From the NCBI GenBank assembly GCA_028279625.1, contig JANQNM010000107.1, forward strand, positions 1-38,970: a stretch of DNA of 38,970 nucleotides. Reading direction: 5' to 3'. Below, one piece after another: positions 22,195-30,150 of the stretch. Position numbers and translations under genes: made by a program. Source of the stretch: Candidatus Nitrosopumilus sp. Lineage in GTDB: Archaea > Thermoproteota > Nitrososphaeria > Nitrososphaerales > Nitrosopumilaceae. How positions within the stretch are numbered: the stretch's first letter is position 1; the number at the start of each line of letters is the position of its first letter. The notes under the pieces were generated by a model. It had not been told where the DNA came from. It did not search any database and was given only the letters and a program-made list of their open reading frames with translations.

Positions 22195-23544
22195 TTATCT
22201 GGAGATGATTGATTTTGTTTTTTCGATGTATTTGGACATCATTTGGTCAAGTTTGTCTTGACTTTCAGCTTCGGCATAGACTCTAACTATTGGTTCAGTT
22301 CCACTAGGACGGATCATTACCCAATTTTTCTCATCAAGTGTTATCTTGATGCCATCAGTGGTATCTGAATCAGGATATTCTTCTTTTAGTGTAGAGATTA
22401 GTTTTGGAGCATTTTCAGCCGAACATACAACCTTGTCTTTTGTAGTATATGATGGAGGTAATGAAGTAATATTTTCATCAAGTGGTTTGCCAGACATTGC
22501 CAAGAGTTCAAGCATTAATGCAAGTGTCATACATCCGTCTCTTACTTGATTATGTTTTCCATACATGAAACCACCATTTTCTTCAAATCCAATTAATGCA
22601 TCAGTTGGAACCATCTTTCGTGATACTTCTACACTTCCAACTTTAGTGCGAATCACTTTGGAGTCAAATTGTTCTGCAAGTGTTTCAATGTTTGAACCAG
22701 AATTCAAACAAGTAACTACTAGTGAGTTTGGATTTTTTTGCAATATGTGTCGTGTTAAAACAAGTGCAGACTTGTCACCAGTAAGTAAATTTCCTTTGTT
22801 ATCACAAAAGATACTCCTATCACCATCTCCATCAAATGCAATTCCAAGATCACAATTGTTTTCAATTACAGTCTTTGATAGCTCAGACAAGTTTTGCGGA
22901 GTTGGTTCAGATCCTCGTCCAGGAAAACTTCCATCAATGTTTTGATTTACTAGAAATGTTTTACAGTTCAACAAAGAACAAAAGTCAGGTGCTGCTACTG
23001 CTTGAGCACCGTTTCCTAAATCCAAAGCAACCTTGAAGTTTTTTGATTCTATTAGTTTAGAATCAACTTGAGAAATAATTCCCTTCATGTAAACATCAAT
23101 TGCTCTTTCCTCTTTGGTTGTGATTCCCCAGTTCTCAGGTTTGCCAAGCCAAGATTTGTTCTTGTAGATTTCTTCAATTACTAATTCATCTTCGCGTGAA
23201 ATCTCTACGCCATCTTTTGCAGCAGGTTTGATTCCATTGTATTGAGGAGGATTGTGAGATGCTGTAATCATTATTCCACCTGAATATCCTAATGACTTTA
23301 CAGCATATTCAAGACATGGAGTAGGAACAATTCCTGCAACATTGCAATCAAGTCCAATAGAGTTTAGAGCAGAACTTACAATTTTACAAATAACTGGACT
23401 TGAATCTCTTCCGTCATATCCAATTAGAATGGGTCCTTTCTCAAAGTAAGTTCCAATAGCTAAAGTCATGTCATGAACAAACTCTAGTGTAAAGTCTTCA
23501 TCAAATACACCCCGAATACCGTTTGTTCCAAAAAATTTTGCCAC
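22195..23544 (-). CDS. glmM: Phosphoglucosamine/phosphomannomutase family protein
   Basis: The product is about 449 residues, an alpha-D-phosphohexomutase interconverting 6-phospho- and 1-phospho-sugars for nucleotide-sugar synthesis. It shows FFGTNGIRG at the N-terminus, the phosphoserine loop TASHNPPQYNG, the metal loop DGDGDR, and the C-terminal RPSGTEPIVRVYAEA phosphate-binding motif. GTG 23544 is preferred because AAATTTAT lies about 22 nt upstream; ATG 23556 is the alternative. GlmM rather than ManB specificity is a guess from the GIRG/SGTEP pattern. It is divergent from the tRNA-Leu gene. Confidence 0.88.
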   Translation of the reverse strand: MAKFFGTNGIRGVFDEDFTLEFVHDMTLAIGTYFEKGPILIGYDGRDSSPVICKIVSSALNSIGLDCNVAGIVPTPCLEYAVKSLGYSGGIMITASHNPPQYNGIKPAAKDGVEISREDELVIEEIYKNKSWLGKPENWGITTKEERAIDVYMKGIISQVDSKLIESKNFKVALDLGNGAQAVAAPDFCSLLNCKTFLVNQNIDGSFPGRGSEPTPQNLSELSKTVIENNCDLGIAFDGDGDRSIFCDNKGNLLTGDKSALVLTRHILQKNPNSLVVTCLNSGSNIETLAEQFDSKVIRTKVGSVEVSRKMVPTDALIGFEENGGFMYGKHNQVRDGCMTLALMLELLAMSGKPLDENITSLPPSYTTKDKVVCSAENAPKLISTLKEEYPDSDTTDGIKITLDEKNWVMIRPSGTEPIVRVYAEAESQDKLDQMMSKYIEKTKSIISR

Positions 23545-23591
23545 GACATTATTCAATAATAGATAAATTTGTGTTTAATGGCAGTCCCGTT

Positions 23592-23679
23592 GCGGGAGTC
23601 GCCCAGCCTGGTCAAAGGCGTAGGGCTTAGGACCCTATCTCTTAGGAGTTCGTGGGTTCAAATCCCACCTCCCGCACCA
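23592..23679 (+). tRNA. tRNA-Leu (anticodon TAG)
   Basis: The acceptor strands GCGGGAG and CTCCCGC pair fully. The D arm has GCCCAGCCTGGTCAAAGGC, the anticodon loop is CTTAGGA (anticodon TAG, reading CUA/CUN), a long variable arm follows (class II tRNA, as expected for Leu), and the T arm is GTGGGTTCAAATCCCAC. The CCA end is encoded (23677-23679). No intron is visible. Confidence 0.95.
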
Positions 23680-23694
23680 CAAAATTTTCTGTGA

Positions 23695-24570
23695 ATGATT
23701 AATAATGAGAAGATCCTCAGCAAACAAGTCATGAAAAAGACAACAGTTGGAATTACAGTAGTAGGTAAAGACAGAGAAGGAATTGTAGCTGCCTTTACAA
23801 ATTTTGCATTCTCTAAAGGTGGAAACATTGAGAAAGTAAACCAAAATGTAATCAAAGGTCTTTTTGGTATGTATCTTGAAGTTTCATTTACAAAATCAGT
23901 TGATGTAAAAAAGTTTGATTCAGACATTCAGAGTCTAGCTAAAAAAGAAAAGATGGATGTTAGTACTCATCACGAAACAAATTCACAAAAAAACATTGCA
24001 GTGTTTGTAACAAAAGAACCGCTATGTCTTGAGACTATACTAGATAATGCAAAGTCACTAAAAGGAAAGATCTCAGTTATTGTTGGTACTGAAAAGACAC
24101 TAGAACCAATTGCAAAAAAGGCAAAGATCCCATTTGTTGCAGTAGAAGAAAAGAGTCAGGATAAAGCAGAAGAGAAATTAATTCAAATCTGCAAAAAATA
24201 CAACATTGACTTGATCTCACTTGCAAGATACATGAGAATACTTACACCAAACTTTGTTTGGAGATATCCAAATAGAATTGTCAACATTCATCCATCATTG
24301 CTTCCAGCATTTCCAGGTGCATTGGCATATGCACAAGCATTTGAGAGAGGAACAAAGATCATTGGTGTTACATCTCATTACGTTACAGAAAACTTGGATC
24401 AAGGACCAATCATATTCCAAGATTCATTCAAAGTTGATCCAGATGATTCCCTAGAGGAAATAAAGAAGAAAGGACAGAAACTTGAAGCTGATACACTAGT
24501 CAAAGCAATGAAGATGCATCTAGAAAACAAACTAGATGTTCGCTGGAGAAAAGTTCACATCAAAAAGTGA
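23695..24570 (+). CDS. purU: Formyltetrahydrofolate deformylase-like protein (PurU family)
   Basis: The product is 291 residues (ATG 23695; ATG 23731 at MKKTTVGITVVG is possible). An N-terminal ACT domain (about 15-95, VGKDREGIVAAFTNFA) precedes a formyltransferase-type domain (about 100-285) with LARYMRIL, NIHPSLLPAFPG (catalytic Asn/His), GVTSHYVTE and NLDQGPII (catalytic Asp). This ACT plus formyltransferase layout defines PurU, which hydrolyses 10-formyl-tetrahydrofolate to formate, as opposed to the single-domain PurN. The next gene starts 5 nt after its stop. Whether it acts on folate in this organism is unproven. Confidence 0.87.
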   Translation: MINNEKILSKQVMKKTTVGITVVGKDREGIVAAFTNFAFSKGGNIEKVNQNVIKGLFGMYLEVSFTKSVDVKKFDSDIQSLAKKEKMDVSTHHETNSQKNIAVFVTKEPLCLETILDNAKSLKGKISVIVGTEKTLEPIAKKAKIPFVAVEEKSQDKAEEKLIQICKKYNIDLISLARYMRILTPNFVWRYPNRIVNIHPSLLPAFPGALAYAQAFERGTKIIGVTSHYVTENLDQGPIIFQDSFKVDPDDSLEEIKKKGQKLEADTLVKAMKMHLENKLDVRWRKVHIKK

Positions 24571-24575
24571 ATTAA

Positions 24576-25298
24576 ATGTCAGAAATCAAGACCCAGTTTG
24601 ATCCAGTTCTAAGAAAATCAATTAAATCAAAAAGACAAGTTGCAGTAATTCCTGTAGGCTCAATTGAGCAGCATGGACCACACTTGCCAATTTCTACGGA
24701 TTCAGATATTGTAACTGAAGTAGCAACTAGAATTGCAAAGAAGAACGGCTATTTGCTTTTGCCAACCATAACATATGGAGTATCATACGAGCATGCACCA
24801 TTTCTGAATCTCAGCATTAAAGAATCGACTTTGCGTGCAGTAATAACTGATCTTTGTACATCTCTACAGAACAACGGAATAAAAACAGTCTTTGTGATAA
24901 ATGGACATCATGGAAATCTAAAACCACTCAAAAATCTTGATTTAAAATTAAAAAAGATTTCAAAAAACAAACTCAAAGTATTTGCGTTTTCTTACTGGCA
25001 TTTTATGGAAAGAGAGTTTGATCATGCCGGATTTGCCGAAACTTCATTGATGTTAGCCATTTCAAAGAATGTCAAAATGAAATTAGCAGTTAAAGGACTA
25101 ATCACTGATGGAATGACAAAACAAGAGATCAAAAAGATTGGAAGATTAGCAAACAAGAATTTTCCAAAAGCAACCAAAAATGGAATTTGGGGCGATCCTA
25201 CAAAAGCAACAAAAAAAGACGGACAGAAGATGTTAGCTGAAATCGTCAAAAATCTTGGAAAAAAGTGTCAAACTTGCCTCACTGGGCGTAGCTCATAG
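24576..25298 (+). CDS. Creatininase-family amidohydrolase (ArfB/MftE-like)
   Basis: The product is 240 residues. Metal-site motifs of the creatininase fold are clear: Glu31 and His33 in SIEQHGPHLPI, Asp42 in STDSD, a histidine in VINGHHGN and a glutamate in HAGFAETS. In archaea the family includes ArfB, the formamidopyrimidine deformylase of riboflavin and F420 synthesis; thaumarchaea make F420, so that is a candidate role, but sequence alone does not decide. It follows purU by 5 nt, hence an operon of two putative deformylases. The C-terminus (KCQTCLTG) carries an extra CxxC. Confidence 0.85.
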   Translation: MSEIKTQFDPVLRKSIKSKRQVAVIPVGSIEQHGPHLPISTDSDIVTEVATRIAKKNGYLLLPTITYGVSYEHAPFLNLSIKESTLRAVITDLCTSLQNNGIKTVFVINGHHGNLKPLKNLDLKLKKISKNKLKVFAFSYWHFMEREFDHAGFAETSLMLAISKNVKMKLAVKGLITDGMTKQEIKKIGRLANKNFPKATKNGIWGDPTKATKKDGQKMLAEIVKNLGKKCQTCLTGRSS

Positions 25299-25354
25299 TT
25301 TCACCATTGAAATTTTAATATAATCCCTCAATATCAAAGCCAATAAGTGGTATA

Positions 25355-25591
25355 ATGTCCGTAGATATGGCAGTAAAAGTACTGGATGAGAGTATCAATC
25401 AAATCGTATTGATAAAACTCAAAGGTGGCAAAACAATTAGAGGTAATCTACTTGGTTTTGACCAACACATGAACCTGCTACTCGATTCTTCAGAGGAGAT
25501 CCCCGCTGAAGGCGAAACAAAGGCTCTTGGAACAATAGTTGTCAGAGGAGACAATGTCGTTATGATTTCTCCTCCACCAGCACAAAATTAG
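25355..25591 (+). CDS. Sm-like archaeal protein (LSm/SmAP)
   Basis: The product is 78 residues, an RNA-binding subunit of a homo-oligomeric ring. The Sm1 motif is LIKLKGGKTIRGNLLGFDQHMNLLLDSSEE (quoted parts: KGGKTIRGNLLGFDQHMNLL) and Sm2 is GTIVVRGDNVVMISP. Length fits archaeal SmAP. The next gene, L37e, begins 9 nt after its stop, an arrangement of Sm-like plus L37e conserved in many archaea and consistent with co-expression with the translation machinery. Confidence 0.94.
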   Translation: MSVDMAVKVLDESINQIVLIKLKGGKTIRGNLLGFDQHMNLLLDSSEEIPAEGETKALGTIVVRGDNVVMISPPPAQN

Positions 25592-25600
25592 GTGATTTGA

Positions 25601-25768
25601 ATGGTGAAAGGTACAACTTCAATGGGTGGTTTTACAAAAAAGAAAACTCACATCAGATGCAGAAAGTGTGGCAAGAATGCGCTTCATAAAAGAAAAGGCA
25701 GATGTGCAAGTTGTGGATTCCCAGATGCCAAAATTAGAAAATACAATTGGATTAAACGGTATACGTAG
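25601..25768 (+). CDS. rpl37e: Ribosomal protein L37e
   Basis: The product is 55 residues. It has the zinc ribbon [20 protein letters not shown] and the conserved tail [11 protein letters not shown]; the opening [19 protein letters not shown] is typical of L37e. A Shine-Dalgarno sequence GGTGAT at 25591-25596 overlaps the Sm-like gene's stop and fixes the ATG at 25601. The stop is directly followed by the ATG of the next gene (TAGATG). Confidence 0.95.
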   Translation: MVKGTTSMGGFTKKKTHIRCRKCGKNALHKRKGRCASCGFPDAKIRKYNWIKRYT

Positions 25769-26743
25769 ATGCAAGAGATTGCCCTTATTCTTAGTTCATT
25801 AGCAGGTGTAGCTACAGCGGCTGCTGTAAGAAAAATGCCAAGAGACAAAAATCAATTACTTTCACTTGGTGCTAGCTCACATATCAAAAATCAAATTAAT
25901 TCTCTAAAAATTGAAAAAGATATTCTAACAAAAACAATTTCAAGATTATATCAAGCAGATTCAGAATTTTCTAAAATTCAAAAAGACAAACTCTTGTTAA
26001 AGTACCAACATCAGTTGGGAATTGTTTTAGCTAAACTAGAAAAATTAGAACAAGCAAGTCACCATCCAGACTTGGGCCCAGTTGGAGATGGTTTGATTAC
26101 TTTAATGGATCAAAAACTATCAAAGCTTGATGACAGATTGTATGAGATCTCATCGAAGATGGCAAGTGCAAAAACAGAGACTTCAAAGATCAAAGAATCA
26201 GAAGTAAAGAAACAAGATGTAAAACAAAAACCAAAACCATTCGACTTTGATGTTCCAAAACCAACAACATCAAAGACTGAACCAGTTTCAATTCCTGCAA
26301 CAAAATCAAGACAATCATTTGAATTAACAACTCTAACTAGTGTTTCAAGAAAGGAACCAAAATTCCCATTATTTGAAAAAGAAGAGGCAAAACAAGTCAT
26401 AAAACCAATGCCACAACCCAAAATAATTCAGACTGAAATCCTACAATCAAAAGAGGAGATTGTAAAAGAAGTTGCTCAGCCAAAGCCCAAAGTCGAAGAC
26501 AAAATTGAGATAATTCAATCAGTTGCTCCTAAACCAGAGCCAAAATTAGAGACTAAACCAGACCTAACAAAAGAAGTTGCAAAGATTACAGAGCACAAAG
26601 CACTTCCACAACCAGAACCTAAAGAGAAACCAAAACCAACAACACTTGATGATGACTTTGATGATGATGGAGATGATTTGGATAAAATCAAAGGCGACAT
26701 CATGAAAGTTCTCTCAAAGCTTGACCAAGCTGAGGTAGAGTAA
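25769..26743 (+). CDS. Membrane-tethered coiled-coil protein with K/P/E-rich linker
   Basis: The product is 324 residues. A weak N-terminal hydrophobic segment (ALILSSLAGVATAAAV) is followed by coiled-coil helices (about 40-140, KIEKDILTKTISRLYQ), a disordered Lys/Pro/Glu region of about 150 residues with repeated PKPE/PQPK elements, an acidic patch (DDDFDDDGDDL) and a final helix KIKGDIMKVLSKLDQ. It has no cysteines and no enzyme motif. It is tightly packed between rpl37e (0 nt) and rpiA (0 nt). The layout resembles a scaffold or tethering protein; I do not recognise a family. Confidence 0.8.
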   Translation: MQEIALILSSLAGVATAAAVRKMPRDKNQLLSLGASSHIKNQINSLKIEKDILTKTISRLYQADSEFSKIQKDKLLLKYQHQLGIVLAKLEKLEQASHHPDLGPVGDGLITLMDQKLSKLDDRLYEISSKMASAKTETSKIKESEVKKQDVKQKPKPFDFDVPKPTTSKTEPVSIPATKSRQSFELTTLTSVSRKEPKFPLFEKEEAKQVIKPMPQPKIIQTEILQSKEEIVKEVAQPKPKVEDKIEIIQSVAPKPEPKLETKPDLTKEVAKITEHKALPQPEPKEKPKPTTLDDDFDDDGDDLDKIKGDIMKVLSKLDQAEVE

Positions 26744-27418
26744 TTGTCCTATGATGGTGCCATCAAGGCATTATCAAATGATGCACTAAAGTATGTCAAA
26801 GATTATTCCATAATTGGATTAGGAAGTGGAAGAGCTGCAACTGCATTAGTAAAGTCACTTTCAAAATTAATTGAAGTAAAAGATTATCACATTGTTGCAA
26901 TTCCAACATCATTGCAAATCAAACTAACTGCAGAAGAAGGAGGAATTCCTCTTGTAGAAGCTGATCAAGTTGGTCACATCGATGTTGTCTTTGATGGTGC
27001 AGACCAAATTGATTCACAAAAATATGTTATCAAAGGTGGTGGAGGAGCTTTGCTTCGTGAAAATATTTTGTTTGGTATGGCAAAAAAAATTGTAGTGATA
27101 GCAGACAAAACAAAATTTGTAAAAAACTTTACAAGAACTGTTCCAGTTGAGATTCATCCACTAGCTAGAACAGTAGTTACAAATACAATTGTAAAATTAG
27201 GAGGCAAAGTGAAAGTCAGAACACTTGACAGAGGTTATCCATTTTTTACTGAAAATGGGAACATTATCTTAGATTGTGATTTTGGAACAATAAAAAATCC
27301 TAAAGCATTAACTCAGAAAATCAAAGCAATCCCTGGAGTTTTAGAATCAGGAATATTCTTGAGAAAGCCTGATGTCATTTACAAGGCTAAAACAGGCGGA
27401 AAATTCGATATTTTATAG
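26744..27418 (+). CDS. rpiA: Ribose-5-phosphate isomerase A
   Basis: The product is 224 residues, interconverting ribose 5-phosphate and ribulose 5-phosphate. Landmarks are GLGSGRAAT (phosphate-binding loop, 25-33), DVVFDGADQID (catalytic Asp region) and KGGGGALLREN (with the catalytic Glu and Lys), and the C-terminal GVLESGIFLRKPDVIY. The start is a TTG immediately after the preceding stop (TAATTG), indicating translational coupling. Length is standard for RpiA. It supplies ribose for nucleotide synthesis. Confidence 0.96.
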   Translation: MSYDGAIKALSNDALKYVKDYSIIGLGSGRAATALVKSLSKLIEVKDYHIVAIPTSLQIKLTAEEGGIPLVEADQVGHIDVVFDGADQIDSQKYVIKGGGGALLRENILFGMAKKIVVIADKTKFVKNFTRTVPVEIHPLARTVVTNTIVKLGGKVKVRTLDRGYPFFTENGNIILDCDFGTIKNPKALTQKIKAIPGVLESGIFLRKPDVIYKAKTGGKFDIL

Positions 27419-27426
27419 AAATTTAG

Positions 27427-27636
27427 TCACAATCTGATTAACGGAATTGTTTTTTCCTTTAGTTTGACGTATCGAGAAGAGCTCCTTAACTGTGTTTTAC
27501 AGCATGGACAGTGTGACCCATCATAAACAAGGAAGACCTCGCATATTGAACATCTTTTTTGGCCATTCTCATAACGTCCTCCATTGGAGGGCTTTGTTGC
27601 TTTGTAATTTTGACAAATGGCACAACTGCATGGCAT
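27427..27636 (-). CDS. Zinc-ribbon protein with three CxxC-type motifs
   Basis: The product is 69 residues. It contains CSCAIC near the start, then GQKRCSICEVFLVYDG and CPCCKTQLRSSSRY, forming a probable double zinc site with a basic end. This RCSICEVFL...CPCC pattern recurs among thaumarchaeal small proteins, and I infer it to be a lineage-specific family. It is convergent with rpiA. The role is unknown; nucleic-acid binding is plausible. Confidence 0.75.
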   Translation of the reverse strand: MPCSCAICQNYKATKPSNGGRYENGQKRCSICEVFLVYDGSHCPCCKTQLRSSSRYVKLKEKTIPLIRL

Positions 27637-27755
27637 TGTATTTCAAAAAAATTCTACATAGATCATTTTTAAATATTGATGAAGTGATGATATGATGAAA
27701 TTCTTATAAATTATTGTATGATCCGGTTTAAATTTGAGTTGCGAATACGAAAGTA

Positions 27756-28307
27756 ATGCAGAAAACATTTGCAATAACATTACTTGCAATATCACTAATT
27801 GCAGTAATGATGGTCGGAATGCAAATTGAACCTGTTGAAGCAAAAAAAGCACAAGGAACTTCTCAACAACAATATGGAAGCGCAACAAAACACATTGTTT
27901 GCGGAGATAGATTATGTTCTGAAGTAGGAAAGGATGTAGCTCTAAATGTTTCAGGAGATACAAAACATCTGAGACAATCAACTCATGATGACACTATGAA
28001 GGAGCATGGTGAGAAGAAACACAGTGATTCTATGAAGAGTTATAGTGACAAAAAATACAGTGCTTTATCTGAATCTATAACAGGTGCTGTTCTCAAAAGC
28101 AATAATTTTGATAGAACATCTGGTACAGTTACAGTTGTAATTGACGCATATGAAGATGGAAAAATCAAGATTGACATACCACAAATTAACACTGTAGACA
28201 TGGTAATTGTCGATGGTGAGGAGTGGGATGATGCTTATGTTTATGGTGACACAGTCAAAGTGTATTTCTACGCAGGTACTGAAAAAATTGAAATCATTGG
28301 AAATTAA
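27756..28307 (+). CDS. Secreted small protein with HIVCGDRLCSE motif
   Basis: The product is 183 residues. A signal peptide (MQKTFAITLLAISLIAVMMV, cleavage near VEA) is followed by QYGSATKHIVCGDRLCSEVG, a two-cysteine segment that recurs at the N-terminus of thaumarchaeal exported proteins. Next comes a His/Lys/Asp-rich helix (KEHGEKKHSDSMKSYSDK) and then a beta-rich domain (about 110-183, GTVTVVIDAYEDGKIKIDI). TATA-like gtttaaatt lies about 27 bp before the ATG. The localisation is extracytoplasmic. The function is unknown; the His-rich stretch could bind metal, which is inference. Confidence 0.78.
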   Translation: MQKTFAITLLAISLIAVMMVGMQIEPVEAKKAQGTSQQQYGSATKHIVCGDRLCSEVGKDVALNVSGDTKHLRQSTHDDTMKEHGEKKHSDSMKSYSDKKYSALSESITGAVLKSNNFDRTSGTVTVVIDAYEDGKIKIDIPQINTVDMVIVDGEEWDDAYVYGDTVKVYFYAGTEKIEIIGN

Positions 28308-28383
28308 TTTTCCAAATTTTTAATTTTTCTTTTAATAATTTTTGTAACTAATACTAGAAATATACTTGAGTAATTAATGCAAT

Positions 28384-28710
28384 ATGGGAAAAATAGTTCT
28401 TTACAGTGATAAACACATTCAGGTTTTTGATGACAAGATTAGATTCAAGTCTTGGGTTTTACCATGGGGCAAAAAAGATGTAAAGTTAAAACACATTCGA
28501 AAAGTTTCAGAAAAAAAGATGGGACTGTTTACAGGAAGATTAAGAATTTCAGGTTCCAATAATTTCCGAGATTGGTTTCATTTTGATGCCACTAGACCTG
28601 CAAAGAATAAAGCCATAGTTTTAGAAACTGACTTTAAAATTTACAAAAGATTATGGATTACACCAGAAAAGCATAGTACAGCATTAAGCATTCTAAAAAA
28701 ACTAGTCTAG
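28384..28710 (+). CDS. PH-like-fold hypothetical protein
   Basis: The product is 108 residues with alternating beta strands and a single C-terminal helix: VLYSDKHIQVFDDKIRFKSW, HIRKVSEKKMGLF, RLRISGSNNFRDWFHFD, AIVLETDFKIYKRLWITPE and a closing helix STALSILKKLV. That order is suggestive of a pleckstrin-homology-like fold, but I could not confirm the family. No signal peptide or membrane segment is present. It lies between AT-rich DNA and a convergent small gene. Confidence 0.68.
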   Translation: MGKIVLYSDKHIQVFDDKIRFKSWVLPWGKKDVKLKHIRKVSEKKMGLFTGRLRISGSNNFRDWFHFDATRPAKNKAIVLETDFKIYKRLWITPEKHSTALSILKKLV

Positions 28711-28714
28711 AGAA

Positions 28715-28945
28715 TCACATATTTCTTGACAATCTTCTAATGTGACTCTTGTCGTTATTTACTGCATAGTTTAGTGCTTGTTCCATTTCTTCTTTGTATT
28801 CTTGAACATTTTTTTGATTTTTCTTGATTACCTCACACTCTTTAATGATTGGCAGTTCTCGAAAATTTTTGTATTGTTGATACGTAACCGTACATGTATA
28901 GTATTTTTTATCATCTTTGAACTTGTATTTGATTTTAAATGGCAA
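28715..28945 (-). CDS. Small conserved hypothetical protein
   Basis: The product is 76 residues from TTG 28945. A beta-rich N-terminal half (FKIKYKFKDDKKYYTCTVTY) is followed by a helical, charged C-terminal half (EYKEEMEQALNYAVNNDKS) and a basic end (HIRRLSRNM). The plus-strand ORF covering the same bases is phenylalanine-rich and is judged a shadow. No domain was identified. It is convergent with the PH-like gene. Confidence 0.65.
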   Translation of the reverse strand: MPFKIKYKFKDDKKYYTCTVTYQQYKNFRELPIIKECEVIKKNQKNVQEYKEEMEQALNYAVNNDKSHIRRLSRNM

Positions 28946-28955
28946 TTATTATACA

Positions 28956-28983
28956 CATAAGGTATGAAAGTGGGATACTTATG
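28956..28983. repeat. Imperfect inverted repeat upstream of small gene
   Basis: CATAAG-G-TAT and ATACTTATG pair over nine bases with one bulge around a 9-nt loop, 11 bp upstream of the TTG start at 28945. It could be an operator or RNA hairpin, on weak evidence. Confidence 0.3.
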
Positions 28984-29046
28984 TAAATGTAATTTAGAAT
29001 TCAAACATCCATTTTTCTAAAATTCCCAAATCAGGGAAATCTCAAA

Positions 29047-30117
29047 TCATGAGACAAATTGAAACCTGTCTTCTTTGTATCCTTCTTGTAGTTTTCCCTC
29101 AATAGGAATTCGTTTTCCGCAGAAATTGCAGCAATTATTCTTATCAAGATGCCATTCTCTAATGTTAAAACCAAATCTATTCACAACAATCTTGTTGCAT
29201 CCAGAGCAGTAAGTGTGCTCCCACTTGTGTCCTGGAACGTTTCCTAGGTAGACATACTCTAGTCCAACATCTTTTGCAATCTGATAGTGTTTCTCCAAAG
29301 TCTCAACAGGAGTGCTAGGATAATCCATCATTTTGTAGTCAGGATGAAATCTTAGAAAGTGAATTGGCATCTCTGGTCCAAACTCATCTAAAATGAATTT
29401 GGAAAGTTTTTTTGCATGTTCCAAATCATCGCCAACCTTTGGAACAATCAAGTCAGTTATTTCTACATGGATTTTTGTTTTGTCTCTAATTTCCAATAGT
29501 GTATCAAATATTGGTTGGGGATCTGGAACTCCAATAAATTTTCGAGTAAACTCTTTTTCTGCACTTCCCTTAAAATCAACAGTTATGCCATCAAGAAATT
29601 GATTCATCATCGAAACGGATTCTGGAGTATCATATCCATTTGAAACAAATACGTTAAACAATCCTTTTTTTCTTGCAGCAATTCCACAGTCTTTTGCAAA
29701 TTCAATGAAAATGGAAGGTTCGTTGTACGTGTATGCAATTCCATGTGAACCATACTTTATTGCAGTATTGACAACTTCATCAGGAGTCATGTCAATTCCT
29801 TGAACTTCACGTCTCTGACTGATATCAGAATTCTGACAGTATCTACAAAGCCAATTACAACCAGTTGTTGCAATAGAGTAAACTTTACTTCCAGGATAGT
29901 AATGAATCAAGGGTTTTTTCTCAATTGGATCAACATGACCAGAAATTACTTTTCCATAGGCGTAAAGTTGTAGTTTACCATCTTCATTTCCTCTAATTCC
30001 ACATAATCCAATCTGTCCTTTTCCAATCTCACAGTAACGTGCACAAGCTGTGCACTTTACTTTGTCATCAGGAAGTTTTTCATAAAGTTCAGCTTCTTTT
30101 CCGAGAATTGCAGTCAC
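29047..30117 (-). CDS. amrS: AmmeMemoRadiSam system radical SAM enzyme
   Basis: The product is 356 residues from GTG 30117. The radical SAM cluster motif CNWLCRYC has cysteines at 87, 91 and 94. An N-terminal cysteine group (CTACARYC and GLCG, residues 22-39) and a C-terminal CSGC/CNFC pair are characteristic of AmrS, a relative of pyruvate formate-lyase activating enzymes. Segments ISGHVDPIEKKPLIHYYPGS and AYTYNEPSIFIEF match the family. The substrate is unknown. It is divergent from the AMMECR1 and Memo genes with only 33 bp between start codons, completing the three-component system. Confidence 0.92.
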   Translation of the reverse strand: MTAILGKEAELYEKLPDDKVKCTACARYCEIGKGQIGLCGIRGNEDGKLQLYAYGKVISGHVDPIEKKPLIHYYPGSKVYSIATTGCNWLCRYCQNSDISQRREVQGIDMTPDEVVNTAIKYGSHGIAYTYNEPSIFIEFAKDCGIAARKKGLFNVFVSNGYDTPESVSMMNQFLDGITVDFKGSAEKEFTRKFIGVPDPQPIFDTLLEIRDKTKIHVEITDLIVPKVGDDLEHAKKLSKFILDEFGPEMPIHFLRFHPDYKMMDYPSTPVETLEKHYQIAKDVGLEYVYLGNVPGHKWEHTYCSGCNKIVVNRFGFNIREWHLDKNNCCNFCGKRIPIEGKLQEGYKEDRFQFVS

Positions 30118-30150
30118 GCTTTTTATGGCAATTTTATGTATTTAACAGGT
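30118..30150. promoter_or_regulatory. Divergent promoter of the AmmeMemoRadiSam genes
   Basis: The 33 bp between GTG 30117 (minus) and ATG 30151 (plus) hold two overlapping TATA-like elements: ttttatgg (30121-30128), about 26 bp before ATG 30151, and, on the minus strand, TTAAATACAT centred near 30142, about 25 nt before GTG 30117. Both transcripts would be leaderless, and polymerase binding in one direction should exclude the other. Confidence 0.55.

Noticed and set aside
28778-28960. Phe/Leu-rich 60-residue plus-strand ORF
   Set aside because: It is a complement of a charged Lys/Glu-rich gene, which automatically gives a hydrophobic antisense frame.
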